From assembly GCA_963704005.1 (NCBI GenBank), contig CAVPGJ010000004.1, positions 512,012-576,011 of the forward strand: a stretch of DNA of 64,000 bases, in the 5' to 3' direction. Position numbers and translations under genes: made by a program. Below, piece after piece: positions 45,946-53,884 of the stretch. The notes beneath the pieces were generated by a model, which was not told the DNA's origin, made no database searches, and saw only the letters and a list, made by a program, of their open reading frames with translations. Every line of letters starts with the position of its first letter. Position 1 is the stretch's first letter. Source of the stretch: AC-32 sp963704005. Lineage in GTDB: Bacteria; Actinomycetota; Thermoleophilia; Gaiellales; Gaiellaceae.

Positions 45946-46622
45946 GTTAAAGCGCAGCGGCTGTCGGCCGGGTTGCTCGTCCTGCTCGCGGCGCTCGCGG
46001 CCGGGTGCGGCTCGGCGGCGGGCGCCGGCGGGCAGGCGACGCTCTGGGTCACGCGCGACCGGGGCGCCGTCGTCGTCGAGGCTGCGCACGTGCCGGCCGG
46101 GCTCAGCGCGGCGCAGGCGCTCGAGCGGGTGGCGAAGGTGAAGACGCGCTACGGCGGCCGCTTCGTGCAGGCGGTCGACGGCGTCGCCGAGCACGGCCAG
46201 CGCTCGTGGTTCTACTTCGTGAACGGCTTCGAGGCCGACCGCAGCGCCGCCGACTACCGGCTCCGGCCGGGCGACGTCGAGTGGTGGGACTACCGCGGCT
46301 GGCGCGAACCCGGCGCAGGACCCGGTCGTCGTCGGCGCGTTCCCGGAGCCGTTCCTGCACGGCTACGACGGCAAGCGCGCCGGCCGGCGCTGGTCGTGAC
46401 CGCCGACCCGGCCGCGGTCGCGCGCTCGCCCGCCTGCTCCGAGGACGCTCGGTCAGCCGGGGACGGCGCTGCCGGACAACGCGAACGTCCTGGTCGTCCG
46501 CTCGGGGCCGACCGCGGTTCTCGGCGCGGCTCGCGGGGCAGGCGGTGCGCATGACCTTCAGCGGCGACTGGCACCGGCTCCTGCGCGGCCGCCACCCGTT
46601 CCGCTTCCGGTACGCGGTGCGG
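45946..46622 (+). CDS. DUF4430 lipoprotein, second (frameshifts; no visible stop before ecfT)
   Basis: About 225 residues. Lipobox LAALAAGCGSAAG gives a lipoprotein. DUF4430 domain: ATLWVTRDRGAVVVEAAHVP, SAAQALERVAKVKTRYGG, SWFYFVNGFEADRSAADYRL, DVEWWDYRGW. A further region of about 100 residues (PFLHGYDGKRAPALVVTADP, NVLVVRSGPTAVLGARLAG) is not recognised. No ATG/GTG at the N-terminus: the first residue is GTT at 45,946, or TTG at 45,973. Frames break near 46,310, 46,400-46,450 and 46,515. The final frame continues without stop into EcfT. Confidence 0.78.
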
Positions 46623-47321
46623 ATGAGGCCCGCCGCCGCAGCTGCGCTCCTGGCCGGCCTCGCGGCCGCGGCGCTGCTCGCCCACCGGACGATCTCGGTG
46701 GCCGTGATCGCGGCGCTGCTGCTCGTCCTCTGCCTGCGCGCGCCCGCCGGGCGGCGGCGGCTGTACCTCGTCGGCGCGCTCGTCTCGGGCCTCGCGGTGT
46801 TCGTCGTCACGCCGTTCGTCGAGGAGATCGGCACGCATGTCCTCTGGAGCGGCCCGACCGTTCCCGTGCTCGGGCACCTCGACGTGACGACCGAGGAGCT
46901 GCGCAACGGGGTCTTCCAGGGCCTGCGGCTGACCGCGGTCGCGCTCGCCTTCGCCGCCTACGCGCTGCTGCTCGACCACGACCGGCTCGTCTCCGGGCCG
47001 CGCTTCGCCCGCCGCTCGGTGCTCGCGGTCGCGCTCGCGACGCGGCTCGTGCCGACGCTGGAGCGGGACGCCGCCGGCCTGGTCGAGTCGCTGCGCGGGC
47101 GCGGGGTGGAGGTGACCGGCGCGCGCGGGCGGGCGCGGCTGCTCTCGCCGCTGCTCGCCGGCTCGCTCGAGCGCTCGCTCAACCTCGCCGAGGCGATGGA
47201 GGCCCGCGGCTACGGCCGGCCCGGCAGGACGCGGGTCGCCCAGCCCGCCTGGACGCTCGACGAGAAGGGAGCGCTCGTGCTCGCCGCGGCGCTCGTCGCG
47301 ATCGGAGCGCTGTGGCTCTAG
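46623..47321 (+). CDS. ecfT: ECF transporter transmembrane protein EcfT
   Basis: 232 residues, five to six spans (RPAAAAALLAGLAAAALL start). The coupling helices carry the two Ala/Glu-Arg-Gly motifs: ESLRGRGVEV near 163 and EAMEARGYGRPG near 195, which contact the two ATPases in ECF importers. Here it couples the EcfA module to the S component. ATG at 46,623; the frame is open upstream into the DUF4430 lipoprotein, so a fusion cannot be excluded from this sequence. Confidence 0.88.
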   Translation: MRPAAAAALLAGLAAAALLAHRTISVAVIAALLLVLCLRAPAGRRRLYLVGALVSGLAVFVVTPFVEEIGTHVLWSGPTVPVLGHLDVTTEELRNGVFQGLRLTAVALAFAAYALLLDHDRLVSGPRFARRSVLAVALATRLVPTLERDAAGLVESLRGRGVEVTGARGRARLLSPLLAGSLERSLNLAEAMEARGYGRPGRTRVAQPAWTLDEKGALVLAAALVAIGALWL

Positions 47322-48630
47322 CGACCGTTCGCTCGCTCTCGTACTCGCTATCCCGACGGGCTGGAGGCGCTGCGGGAGTGCTCCCTCGACCTCGAGCCCG
47401 GCGAGGTCGTCGCGCTGTTCGGGCCGTCGGGGTCGGGCAAGTCGACGCTCGCTGCGGGCGCTCGCGGGGCTCGTGCCGCACTTCCACGGCGGGCGCTTCT
47501 CGGGCCGGGTCGAGGTCGCCGGCCTCGACACGCGCCGCGTCCGGCCGGCCGAGCTGGCCGGGACCGTCGCGACGCTCTTCCAGGATCCGGAAGATCAGGT
47601 CGTGTTCACGCGCGTGCGCGCGGAGGTGGTCTTCGGGCTCGAGAACGTCGGCACGCCGCCGGCGGAGATCGAATCGCGTGCGCTGGAGGCGCTGGCGGCG
47701 GTCGGCGCGGCGGAGCTGGCCGACCGGCCGGTGGCGGAGCTCTCCGGCGGCGAGCTGCAGCGCGTCTGCCTCGCTTCGGTGCTCGCGCTCCGTCCGCGGC
47801 TGCTGCTCCTGGACGAGCCCACCTCACAGCTCGACCCGGAGGGCGCGGCCGCCGCGATCGAGCTGGCGCGCTCGTCCGGCGCTGCGGTCGTCGTCTCGGA
47901 GCAGCGGCCCGAACGCGTGCTCGACGCCTGTGACCGCACGCTCTTCCTCGACGGCGGCCGCATCCGCGACGGCGCGCTGCCGGAGGCGTGGCTGCCGCGC
48001 GAGTGCGAGCTGCCGGACGCAGAGCCCGCGGGGGCCGCCGGTCTGCCGGCTCGACGGCGTCACCTTCGGCGTACGGCGAAGAGCCGGTCGTCGAGGGCGC
48101 CGGGCTGGCGGTCGGCCGCGGCGAGATCGTCGCCCTGCTTGGCCCGAACGGCTCGCGGCAAGACGACGCTCGCCAAGCTCGCCGCGGGCCTGCTCGATCC
48201 GTGGACGGGAACCGTCGCCCGCGAGGGCCGGGCCTGCTACCTGAGCCAGGACCCGGGCCGCTACCTCGTCGCCGAGCGGGCCGACGAGGAGGTCGCGCTC
48301 GCGGTCGGCGGCGACCTCTCGCGGGCCCGGCGGGCGCTTGCGCAGCTCGGTCTCGCCGGCTTCGAGGGGCGCCATCCCCGCGATCTCTCCAGCGGCGAGC
48401 GGGAGCGCCTGGCGCTCGCGGCCGTGCTCGTCGCCGAGCCGGACCTGCTCGTCCTCGACGAGCCCACCCGCGGCGTCGACCCCGAGCGCAAGGACGAGCT
48501 CACGCGCCTCCTGCGGGGTCAGACCCCGACGCGGGGGACGCTCGTGGTCACGAACGACCACCTCTTCGCGGCATCGGTCGCCGACCGGGTCGTCTCGACC
48601 GCGCCGGAGCGGGAGCTGGCCGTTGCCTAG
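47312..48630 (+). CDS. ecfA: Double ECF ATPase EcfA-EcfA' (frameshifts)
   Basis: About 439 residues with two ABC domains in one chain. First: Walker A FGPSGSGKST, Q-loop TLFQDPEDQVVF, ELSGGELQRVC, LLLLDEPTSQLDP, VVSEQRPERV. Second: LLGPNGSGKTTLAKLAAG, CYLSQDPGRYLV, DLSSGERERLALA, LLVLDEPTRGVDP, TNDHLF. Frames break near 47,350, 47,450, 48,040, 48,075 and 48,155. The GGGGTCAGACCCC palindrome at 48,514-48,528 lies in frame as RGQTPTRG in a loop after the second D-loop. GTG start overlaps ecfT by 10 nt. Confidence 0.9.
48514..48528. repeat. GGGGTCAGACCCC palindrome inside ecfA
   Basis: Perfect 15-nt palindrome CGGGGTCAGACCCCG inside the second ABC domain of ecfA, read as RGQTP. Same unit as in the clusters at 20,524 and 53,512. 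Confidence 0.8.
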
Positions 48631-49300
48631 GTCCGCGGCCGCGGTCGCCCTGCTCGCCGCGCTCGCCTCGGCGGCCTGGGTCGCGCTCCTGCCGACCGAC
48701 TCCGCGCTCGCTCTGCTTCTCTTCGCCGGCGCGCTGATCGTGGCGGGCGTCGCCTGGCTCGAGTCCGGCCCCGGCTCGAGCAAGGAGCTGGCGCTCGTCG
48801 GGACGCTGGCCGCCGCGGCCGCGGCCGGGAGGATCCTGTTCGCCGCGATCCCGAACGTGCAGCCGGTGACGACGATCACGGTCGTGGCCGGCGTGGCGCT
48901 CGGGCCGCGGGCGGGCGCGTGCGTCGGCGCGCTGGCCGCGCTCGTCTCGAACCTCTACCTCGGCCAGGGCGCCTACACGCCGTGGCAGATGCTCGCCTGG
49001 GGCTTCTGCGGGCTCGTCGGCGGGCTCGGGGCGCGCTTCCTCCGACGGCGGCTGCCACTCGCGGTCACCTGTTTCGTGCTCGGCTTCGCGTTCGACGCGG
49101 TCATGAACGTCTGGGAGTGGCTCAGCTTCTACCCGCACACCTGGCAGGCCTTCGTCGCGCTCACGGGCCGCGGGTTCTGGTTCGACACCGCGCACGCGAC
49201 CGGGAACTTCGTCCTCGCGCTGGCGATCGGCCCCGAGCTGCGGCGGTTGCTCGAGCGCTATGCGCGCGCGCCTGAAGGTGGAGGTGGTGGCTGGACGTGA
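48623..49300 (+). CDS. ECF transporter substrate-binding (S) component, probable cobalamin
   Basis: 225 residues, six spans. GRILFAAIPNVQPVTTITVVAGVALGPRAG is the S-component signature, with SNLYLGQGAYTPWQMLAWG and FCGLVGGLGARFLRRRLP following. The N-terminus has the AxxxA-type helix that docks on EcfT. TTG start at 48,623 overlaps the ecfA stop. Specificity for cobalamin is inferred from the riboswitch and DUF4430 neighbours, not from recognisable binding residues. Confidence 0.83.
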   Translation: MPRSAAAVALLAALASAAWVALLPTDSALALLLFAGALIVAGVAWLESGPGSSKELALVGTLAAAAAAGRILFAAIPNVQPVTTITVVAGVALGPRAGACVGALAALVSNLYLGQGAYTPWQMLAWGFCGLVGGLGARFLRRRLPLAVTCFVLGFAFDAVMNVWEWLSFYPHTWQAFVALTGRGFWFDTAHATGNFVLALAIGPELRRLLERYARAPEGGGGGWT

Positions 49301-50082
49301 CTCGCCGGGTGACTCGCGGCCTCCGGCCGTACCTCGCCGCGCATCAGGCGTCCGAGCGGCGGCTTCGCCGAGCCGGGCGGAACGCCGTACCCGCAGCTGA
49401 CGGCGTGGGCCGTCCTCGGCCTGCGCGCGGCCGGGGCGCACCCGAACGCGGCGACGCTCGGCTACCTGCAGGCCCACGAGAGCGATCTGTCGAGCGCGAC
49501 CGACGTCGAGCTCGCCGCGATGGCGGAGACAGCTCTCGGCGCGAAGCCGGGCGCGCTGCTCGTCCGCATCCACGGCGCTCAACGGCCGGGCGGCGCGATC
49601 GGCCCCGGGATCAACTCGACGACCTGGGGGATCCTGGCGCTGCGGCAGGCACGGGAGCGCGCCCCGAAGCCGGCGGTGCGCTACCTGCTCCGCCACCAGG
49701 CCCGGTCGGGCGGCTGGTCGTGGAACCCCGGCGGGCAGCCCGACTCGAACGACACCGCCGCCGCGGTCGAGGCCCTCCGCTCCGCGGGAGTCGAAGGGCG
49801 CGCCGATTCGCCGCGCGCTCGCCTATCTCGCGCCGGCTCCGGAACCGCGACGGCGGCTTCGAGCTCACGCCGGGCCGCGGCTCGGACGCGCAGTCGACCG
49901 CGTGGGCGATCCAGGCCTTCGCGGCCGGGCACCGCAAGCCGCCGGCCGGTTCGCTTGCCTACCTGAAGCGCCTGCGCCGCAAGGACGGGAGCTTCCGCTA
50001 CTCGACGCGCTACGCGACGACGCCGGTCTGGGTGACCGCGCAGGTGCTGCCCGCGCTCAGCCGCCGGCCGTTTCCGCTGTAG
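49297..50082 (+). CDS. Alpha/alpha-toroid repeat protein (prenyltransferase/squalene-oxidase-like, transcobalamin N-domain-like)
   Basis: 261 residues by total length; frames shift near 49,360 and 49,805 and compensate. Repeats of a helix pair: GGTPYPQLTAWAVLGLRAAG, GGAIGPGINSTTWGILALRQA, GGWSWNPGGQPDSNDTAAAVEAL, DGGFELTPGRGSDAQSTAWAIQA, DGSFRYSTRYATTPVWVTAQVLPAL. The repeats match the alpha6/alpha6 barrel shared by terpene cyclases and the N-domain of intrinsic factor/transcobalamin. No catalytic DxDD seen and no signal peptide apparent. GTG start overlaps the S-component stop (GTGA). End of the B12 operon. Confidence 0.82.
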   Translation: MTRRVTRGLRPYLAAHQASERRLRRAGRNAVPAADGVGRPRPARGRGAPERGDARLPAGPRERSVERDRRRARRDGGDSSRREAGRAARPHPRRSTAGRRDRPRDQLDDLGDPGAAAGTGARPEAGGALPAPPPGPVGRLVVEPRRAARLERHRRRGRGPPLRGSRRARRFAARSPISRRLRNRDGGFELTPGRGSDAQSTAWAIQAFAAGHRKPPAGSLAYLKRLRRKDGSFRYSTRYATTPVWVTAQVLPALSRRPFPL

Positions 50083-50806
50083 CCACCCAGCCGGGCTCCG
50101 GCCGCACGAGCCGGCCTTCCGCGACCAGCCCGTCGACGAGGCCCGCGGGCAGCCGCCAGGAGAACCAGCGCCGCAGCTCGTCCTCGGGCGCGACGACCGC
50201 TGCGCGCACGCCTGTGACCACCACGTCCTCGAGCCCGCCCTCGCTCGACTCCGGCACGACCTGGTCCCAGCGCGAGAGCAGGCTGGTATGCCGGTGCGGC
50301 TCCTCGTAGACGATGCTGCGCGAGACGACCGCGCCGCAGCGCTCGAGCGGGTAGCGCATCGACTTCAGCTCCTTCGGCTTCAACCCCAGCTCGAGCTGCA
50401 GGTCCTCGAGCTCGGACGGGCCGGTCTCGGCGAGATGACGCAGGAGCGGATCGTCGCCGAGCCGCTCGAGCTCCGCGCGGCACACCGGGTCGAGCGCCGC
50501 TGCGACCTCGCCGGTGACGAGCAGGTTCTTGCCTCGGTGCACGGCGAGCACGAGGTACCCGCGCGCGCCGAGCTCGCCGAACCAGGGGAACTTCGTCCGC
50601 GGCCACTGCCCGAAGCCGGGGCTCGCGGGTGCGTACGGCTCCTCGTGGCAGGCCTCGAACAGGCTCGGCAGCGCGCAGTCGGCGGTTCGGGTCAGGAGCC
50701 CGCGGTCGAGCAGGAACGCCTCGGCCTCCTCGAGCGAGCCGAGCGCGCGGTCGGGCGTCAGCCGGCACTCGAAGGCGCGCCGCTCCCGAAGCTCCTCCAG
50801 GCTCAC
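50057..50806 (-). CDS. AlkZ-related winged-helix protein
   Basis: 249 residues. SLEEAEAFLLDRGLLTRTADCALPSLFEAC, TKFPWFGELGARGYLVLAVHRGKN, and LRHLAETGPSELEDLQLELGLKPKEL (a winged-helix segment near 145) suggest the AlkZ-related/YcaQ-like family of HTH_42 proteins, some of which are DNA glycosylases for bulky adducts. The canonical QxQ motif was not identified, so glycosylase activity is uncertain. Convergent with the B12 operon, overlapping its last gene by 26 nt. Confidence 0.6.
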   Translation of the reverse strand: MSLEELRERRAFECRLTPDRALGSLEEAEAFLLDRGLLTRTADCALPSLFEACHEEPYAPASPGFGQWPRTKFPWFGELGARGYLVLAVHRGKNLLVTGEVAAALDPVCRAELERLGDDPLLRHLAETGPSELEDLQLELGLKPKELKSMRYPLERCGAVVSRSIVYEEPHRHTSLLSRWDQVVPESSEGGLEDVVVTGVRAAVVAPEDELRRWFSWRLPAGLVDGLVAEGRLVRPEPGWVATAETAGG

Positions 50807-50957
50807 CGCAGGATTTTGCCCGCACTGCTACCGTGGGTGACGGTCGCTCGAGTGGGAGTCGCGTGACTCCGCGCAAATGCGAGCGGCAAGCCTGAAGACG
50901 CGTACGTGCGACTCACCCTTCCAGGGGTTCGCCCGTCTACGGCGAACTGCCGATGCC

Positions 50958-51896
50958 GTGAAGGTGCAGGTGGGTCGCCGCAGTGTCGCAGTCGTGGTCG
51001 GGCTGGTCTCCTTGGCCGCCGTCGCGCTGCTCGTCCAGCGGACGGGTACCCGCGTGCTCGCGGCCGCGGCGACACCTGACTGGCGCTTCCTGCTCGCCGG
51101 GCTCGTGATCTGCGCGGCGGTGCAGCCGCTGCGCGCGCTCGCCTGGACGTCCACCGTCCGCAAGCCGGACATCGGCTTCCGCGCGATGTACACGGCCAGC
51201 TCGGTCGGCTCGTTCCTCGACACCGTCCTGCCCGGACGGCTGGGCGAGGCCTCGAAGGTCGGCGTGCTCAAGATCACCGCCGGCCCGCGCTGGCCGGGGT
51301 TCTCGCGCGCGGGCGGGAGCCTGCTCTGCGCGCACCTACTCGAGATGATCGCCTTCGTGCTCGTCGGCGCCGGCTCGGCCTTCTTCCTGCCGGTTCCCGG
51401 CTGGGCGAAGGTGACGATGGTCGTCGGCCTCCCGCTTGCGGCCGGCGGGCTGCTGCTCGTCTCGGTGCTGCACGCCAAGCTTTCGCACCGCCTGCCCGAG
51501 GGAGTCGGCGCCTTTTTCGCCGGAGCCGCCGCGCCGAAGAAGATCATGCTCCGCGCCGGCCTGATCCTCGTGGTGACGTGGGTCGCGCGCTGGTTCGGCG
51601 TCCTCTTCCTGCTGCACGCCGTCGGCGTCCACGTCGGCGTCGGATCGGCGCTGCTCTACATGGTCGTGACCGGCCTGGCGAACACGATGCCCGCCCTGCC
51701 GGGGAACGTCGGCATTTACCAGGGCGCGGCGATCGGCGCGCTCGCGATGGGCGGCCACGGCGGCGACACCGCGATCGCGGCGAGCGTCTTCACGCCCGCG
51801 GCGGGGAGCCTCGCCACCGGAGCGGCCGCGCTCGTCGGCCTCGCGCTCTACGGCCGCCGAGTCGGCCAGCTCAGCCGCGCCGCAGTCCGCTTCTAG
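50958..51896 (+). CDS. LPG-synthase-TM/flippase-type membrane protein (UPF0104)
   Basis: 312 residues from GTG at 50,958 (an upstream in-frame start at 50,877 would add 27 polar residues). Eight hydrophobic segments. RALAWTSTVRKPDIGF, GSFLDTVLPGRLGEASKVGVLK and LANTMPALPGNVGIYQGAAIGALAM are the signatures of the lysylphosphatidylglycerol synthase transmembrane/AglD-like family, thought to translocate lipids or lipid-linked sugars. Divergent from the AlkZ-related gene. Confidence 0.82.
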   Translation: MKVQVGRRSVAVVVGLVSLAAVALLVQRTGTRVLAAAATPDWRFLLAGLVICAAVQPLRALAWTSTVRKPDIGFRAMYTASSVGSFLDTVLPGRLGEASKVGVLKITAGPRWPGFSRAGGSLLCAHLLEMIAFVLVGAGSAFFLPVPGWAKVTMVVGLPLAAGGLLLVSVLHAKLSHRLPEGVGAFFAGAAAPKKIMLRAGLILVVTWVARWFGVLFLLHAVGVHVGVGSALLYMVVTGLANTMPALPGNVGIYQGAAIGALAMGGHGGDTAIAASVFTPAAGSLATGAAALVGLALYGRRVGQLSRAAVRF

Positions 51897-52255
51897 CCGA
51901 GCTTCTCAGGATCGGCGAGGGCGCCGTCGCGGCCGACGTAGCCGTCCTTCGCGCCCACGACGAGCATGACCAGATCGTCGTCGCCGACGCTCGTCACCTG
52001 ACGCGGCGTCGTCGACTCGACGTGGCAGAAGCCGCCGGGCCCGAGCTCGCGCGACTCGCCGGGAAGCGCGAACTTCGCACGGCCCGCGTGGACGAAGTAG
52101 AGCTCGTCCTGCTCGGTGTGGTAGTGCGGCCGCGCGACGATCCCCGGCGCCAGCACGAGCACGTTGACGCCGAACGCGGTGACGCCGAGCTCCTGCCGCA
52201 CCTTGCGGAAGACGCCGTCGCCCATCGAGTCGATCGTCCCGAACGCGTAGCCCAT
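51893..52255 (-). CDS. Cupin-domain protein
   Basis: 120 residues. RPHYHTEQDELYFVHAGRAKFAL contains the cupin motif 1 metal ligands (HxH...E), followed by GGFCHVEST for motif 2. A single-domain metal-binding beta-barrel. Function unknown. Convergent with the membrane protein (4-nt overlap). Start ATG at 52,255. Confidence 0.78.
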   Translation of the reverse strand: MGYAFGTIDSMGDGVFRKVRQELGVTAFGVNVLVLAPGIVARPHYHTEQDELYFVHAGRAKFALPGESRELGPGGFCHVESTTPRQVTSVGDDDLVMLVVGAKDGYVGRDGALADPEKLG

Positions 52256-52277
52256 CCTCGCGGACGCTAGCAGCGGC

Positions 52278-52649
52278 CTACCAGGCCTCCGGCGACAGGA
52301 TCAGCCAGTAGCCGTCGGGGTCGACGAAGCACACGGCGCCGTTCCGCGCCCAGTAGGGGTTGGCAGCCGCTTCGGGCTCGAAGCCCCCTGCCTGGATGCG
52401 CGCCGCTTCGCGCGAGACCCGCTCGGCCGAGCCGAGGTAGAGGACGAGCTGGTCCTCGCCGGTCGGCGACGGGACTTCGCCTTCGTGCCGGACGAGCTCG
52501 AGCTGCCTCGACGAGTCCGGCAGCCCGAGAACGGCGCCGCTGTAGCCGTCGTGATCCTCGAACGACGCCAGCACCGGCAGCTCCAGCAGCCGGTAGAACG
52601 CGACCGCCCGATCGAGGTCGCGTGTGGGTCTCGCGATTCGAATCTGCAT
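52278..52649 (-). CDS. VOC-family (glyoxalase/bleomycin resistance-like) protein
   Basis: 123 residues: IRIARPTRDLDRAVAFYRLLELPVLASF at the start and NGAVCFVDPDGYWLILSP at the end are the two beta-alpha-beta halves of the VOC fold. Substrate not predictable. First of three VOC genes within 1.2 kb; ATG at 52,649. Confidence 0.82.
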   Translation of the reverse strand: MQIRIARPTRDLDRAVAFYRLLELPVLASFEDHDGYSGAVLGLPDSSRQLELVRHEGEVPSPTGEDQLVLYLGSAERVSREAARIQAGGFEPEAAANPYWARNGAVCFVDPDGYWLILSPEAW

Positions 52650-52727
52650 CCGGCGACGCTAGCAATGCGATGAGTTCGTGGCGGCCAGGCGGTCTTATCA
52701 TCGACATCGACCAAGGAGGAGGACTGA

Positions 52728-53126
52728 ATGCCGCAGACGACCACAACCCACATCACGCAGCTCGGTCGCGTGATCATCCCGGTCAGCGACCAGGACAAGG
52801 CGCTCGAGTTCTACACCGGGACGCTCGGCTTCGAGAAGCGCGCCGACGAGGCTTTCGGCGACGGTGACCGGTGGCTCGAGGTAGCGCCCGCCGGCTCCGG
52901 CGCAGCGGTCGCGATCATGCCGTCGCGCCCAGGCCAGACGCCCCACAACGACCAGGTCTGCGTCGTGTTCACGACCACCGACCTCGACGCCGACCACGCG
53001 GCGCTGAAAGAGCGCGGCGTGGACGTCGACGACCCGATGGGCGGCGAGGGCCCGGTCCCGCGGATGTTCTTCTTCCGCGACCCGGACGGGAACATGCTGC
53101 TCGAGGTCGAGGAGACCGAAGGCTGA
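52728..53126 (+). CDS. VOC-family protein
   Basis: 132 residues: ITQLGRVIIPVSDQDKALEFYTGTLGFE, then VFTTTDLDADHAALKERGVDV and RMFFFRDPDGNMLLEVEE, giving the full paired VOC fold with metal-type His/Glu positions. ATG with AAGGAGGA ahead. It precedes the next VOC gene by one nt, suggesting an operon of two. Confidence 0.85.
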   Translation: MPQTTTTHITQLGRVIIPVSDQDKALEFYTGTLGFEKRADEAFGDGDRWLEVAPAGSGAAVAIMPSRPGQTPHNDQVCVVFTTTDLDADHAALKERGVDVDDPMGGEGPVPRMFFFRDPDGNMLLEVEETEG

Positions 53127-53127
53127 C

Positions 53128-53508
53128 GTGTCGGAGTTTCGCGTCTCGCTGACAGTCGAGGATTTCGACCAGGCACTGCGCTTCTACCGCGACGTTTTGG
53201 GCCTCGAGCAGACTGCCGACTGGAGCTCGGAGGACGGACGGGTGGTTCTGCTCGAGGCCGGCCGCGGGACGCTCGAGTTGCTGGACGAACGGCAGGCCGC
53301 CCACGTCGATCAGGTCGAGGCGGGCTTGAGGGTCTCCGGCGTGGTTCGGCTCGCGGTCGAGGTCGCAGACAGCGAAAGGACCGCTCGGCGCCTGGTCGAG
53401 GCCGGCGCCGAGGAGGTCGCCGCGCCGGTGACTACGCCGTGGGGCGACCGCAACGCCCGTGTTCGTACTCCCGACGGGATGCAGCTGACGCTCTTCTCAG
53501 CCGAGTAG
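53128..53508 (+). CDS. VOC-family protein
   Basis: 126 residues: FRVSLTVEDFDQALRFYRDVLGLEQ, LLEAGRGTLELLDERQAAH, then VRLAVEVADSERTARRLVEAG and VRTPDGMQLTLFS. Third VOC protein of the region, in tandem with the gene at 52,728. GTG start. Followed directly by a palindrome cluster. Confidence 0.83.
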   Translation: MSEFRVSLTVEDFDQALRFYRDVLGLEQTADWSSEDGRVVLLEAGRGTLELLDERQAAHVDQVEAGLRVSGVVRLAVEVADSERTARRLVEAGAEEVAAPVTTPWGDRNARVRTPDGMQLTLFSAE

Positions 53509-53511
53509 CCT

Positions 53512-53650
53512 CGGGGTCAGACCCGGGGGTCAGGCCCCGATCGTGGAGGAGCGCTGATACGTCAGGGAGAGCGCTGGTCTTCCAGGGCCAGCGCATCCGA
53601 GGGCCGCCCGCCGTCGCCGGAACGGGTCAGACCCCGGGGTCTGACCCCGG
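53512..53650. repeat. GGGGTC(A/T)GACCCC palindrome cluster
   Basis: Units at 53,512-53,525 (CGGGGTCAGACCCG), 53,526-53,539 (imperfect, GGGGTCAGGCCCCG) and a fused pair at 53,624-53,650. Between them stand a 7-bp inverted repeat around 53,568-53,591 and arms GCGCATCCG/CGGATGCGC at 53,590 and 53,654 that bracket the fused pair. It fills the gap between the VOC gene and the small membrane gene. Confidence 0.8.
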
Positions 53651-53836
53651 TTGCGGATGCGCTCGGTTGTGCCGCCTCCACGCCAGGACCACGACGGCGA
53701 CTGCGACGACGTACCCGAACACGGCAATCAGCCCGCCGACGTCGCCGCGCACGAGCCAGTCGCCGGTCGGCTGGGTTAGTAGAGCCAGAACCAAAACGAT
53801 CGCGAAAGTCTCGTGAGTTCGATCTTCACCAGCCAA
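53627..53836 (-). CDS. Small membrane protein
   Basis: 69 residues: ETFAIVLVLALLTQP and GGLIAVFGYVVAVAVVVLAWRRHNR form two hydrophobic segments; the last nine residues (PQPGSDPGV) are encoded by the palindrome repeat. TTG start. No family recognised. Divergent from pcrA. Moderate support only. Confidence 0.45.
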   Translation of the reverse strand: MAGEDRTHETFAIVLVLALLTQPTGDWLVRGDVGGLIAVFGYVVAVAVVVLAWRRHNRAHPQPGSDPGV

Positions 53837-53884
53837 TCGTAGGCGACCTCCGATGCCGAGGAATCGCCCGCTAGCATCGACCGT

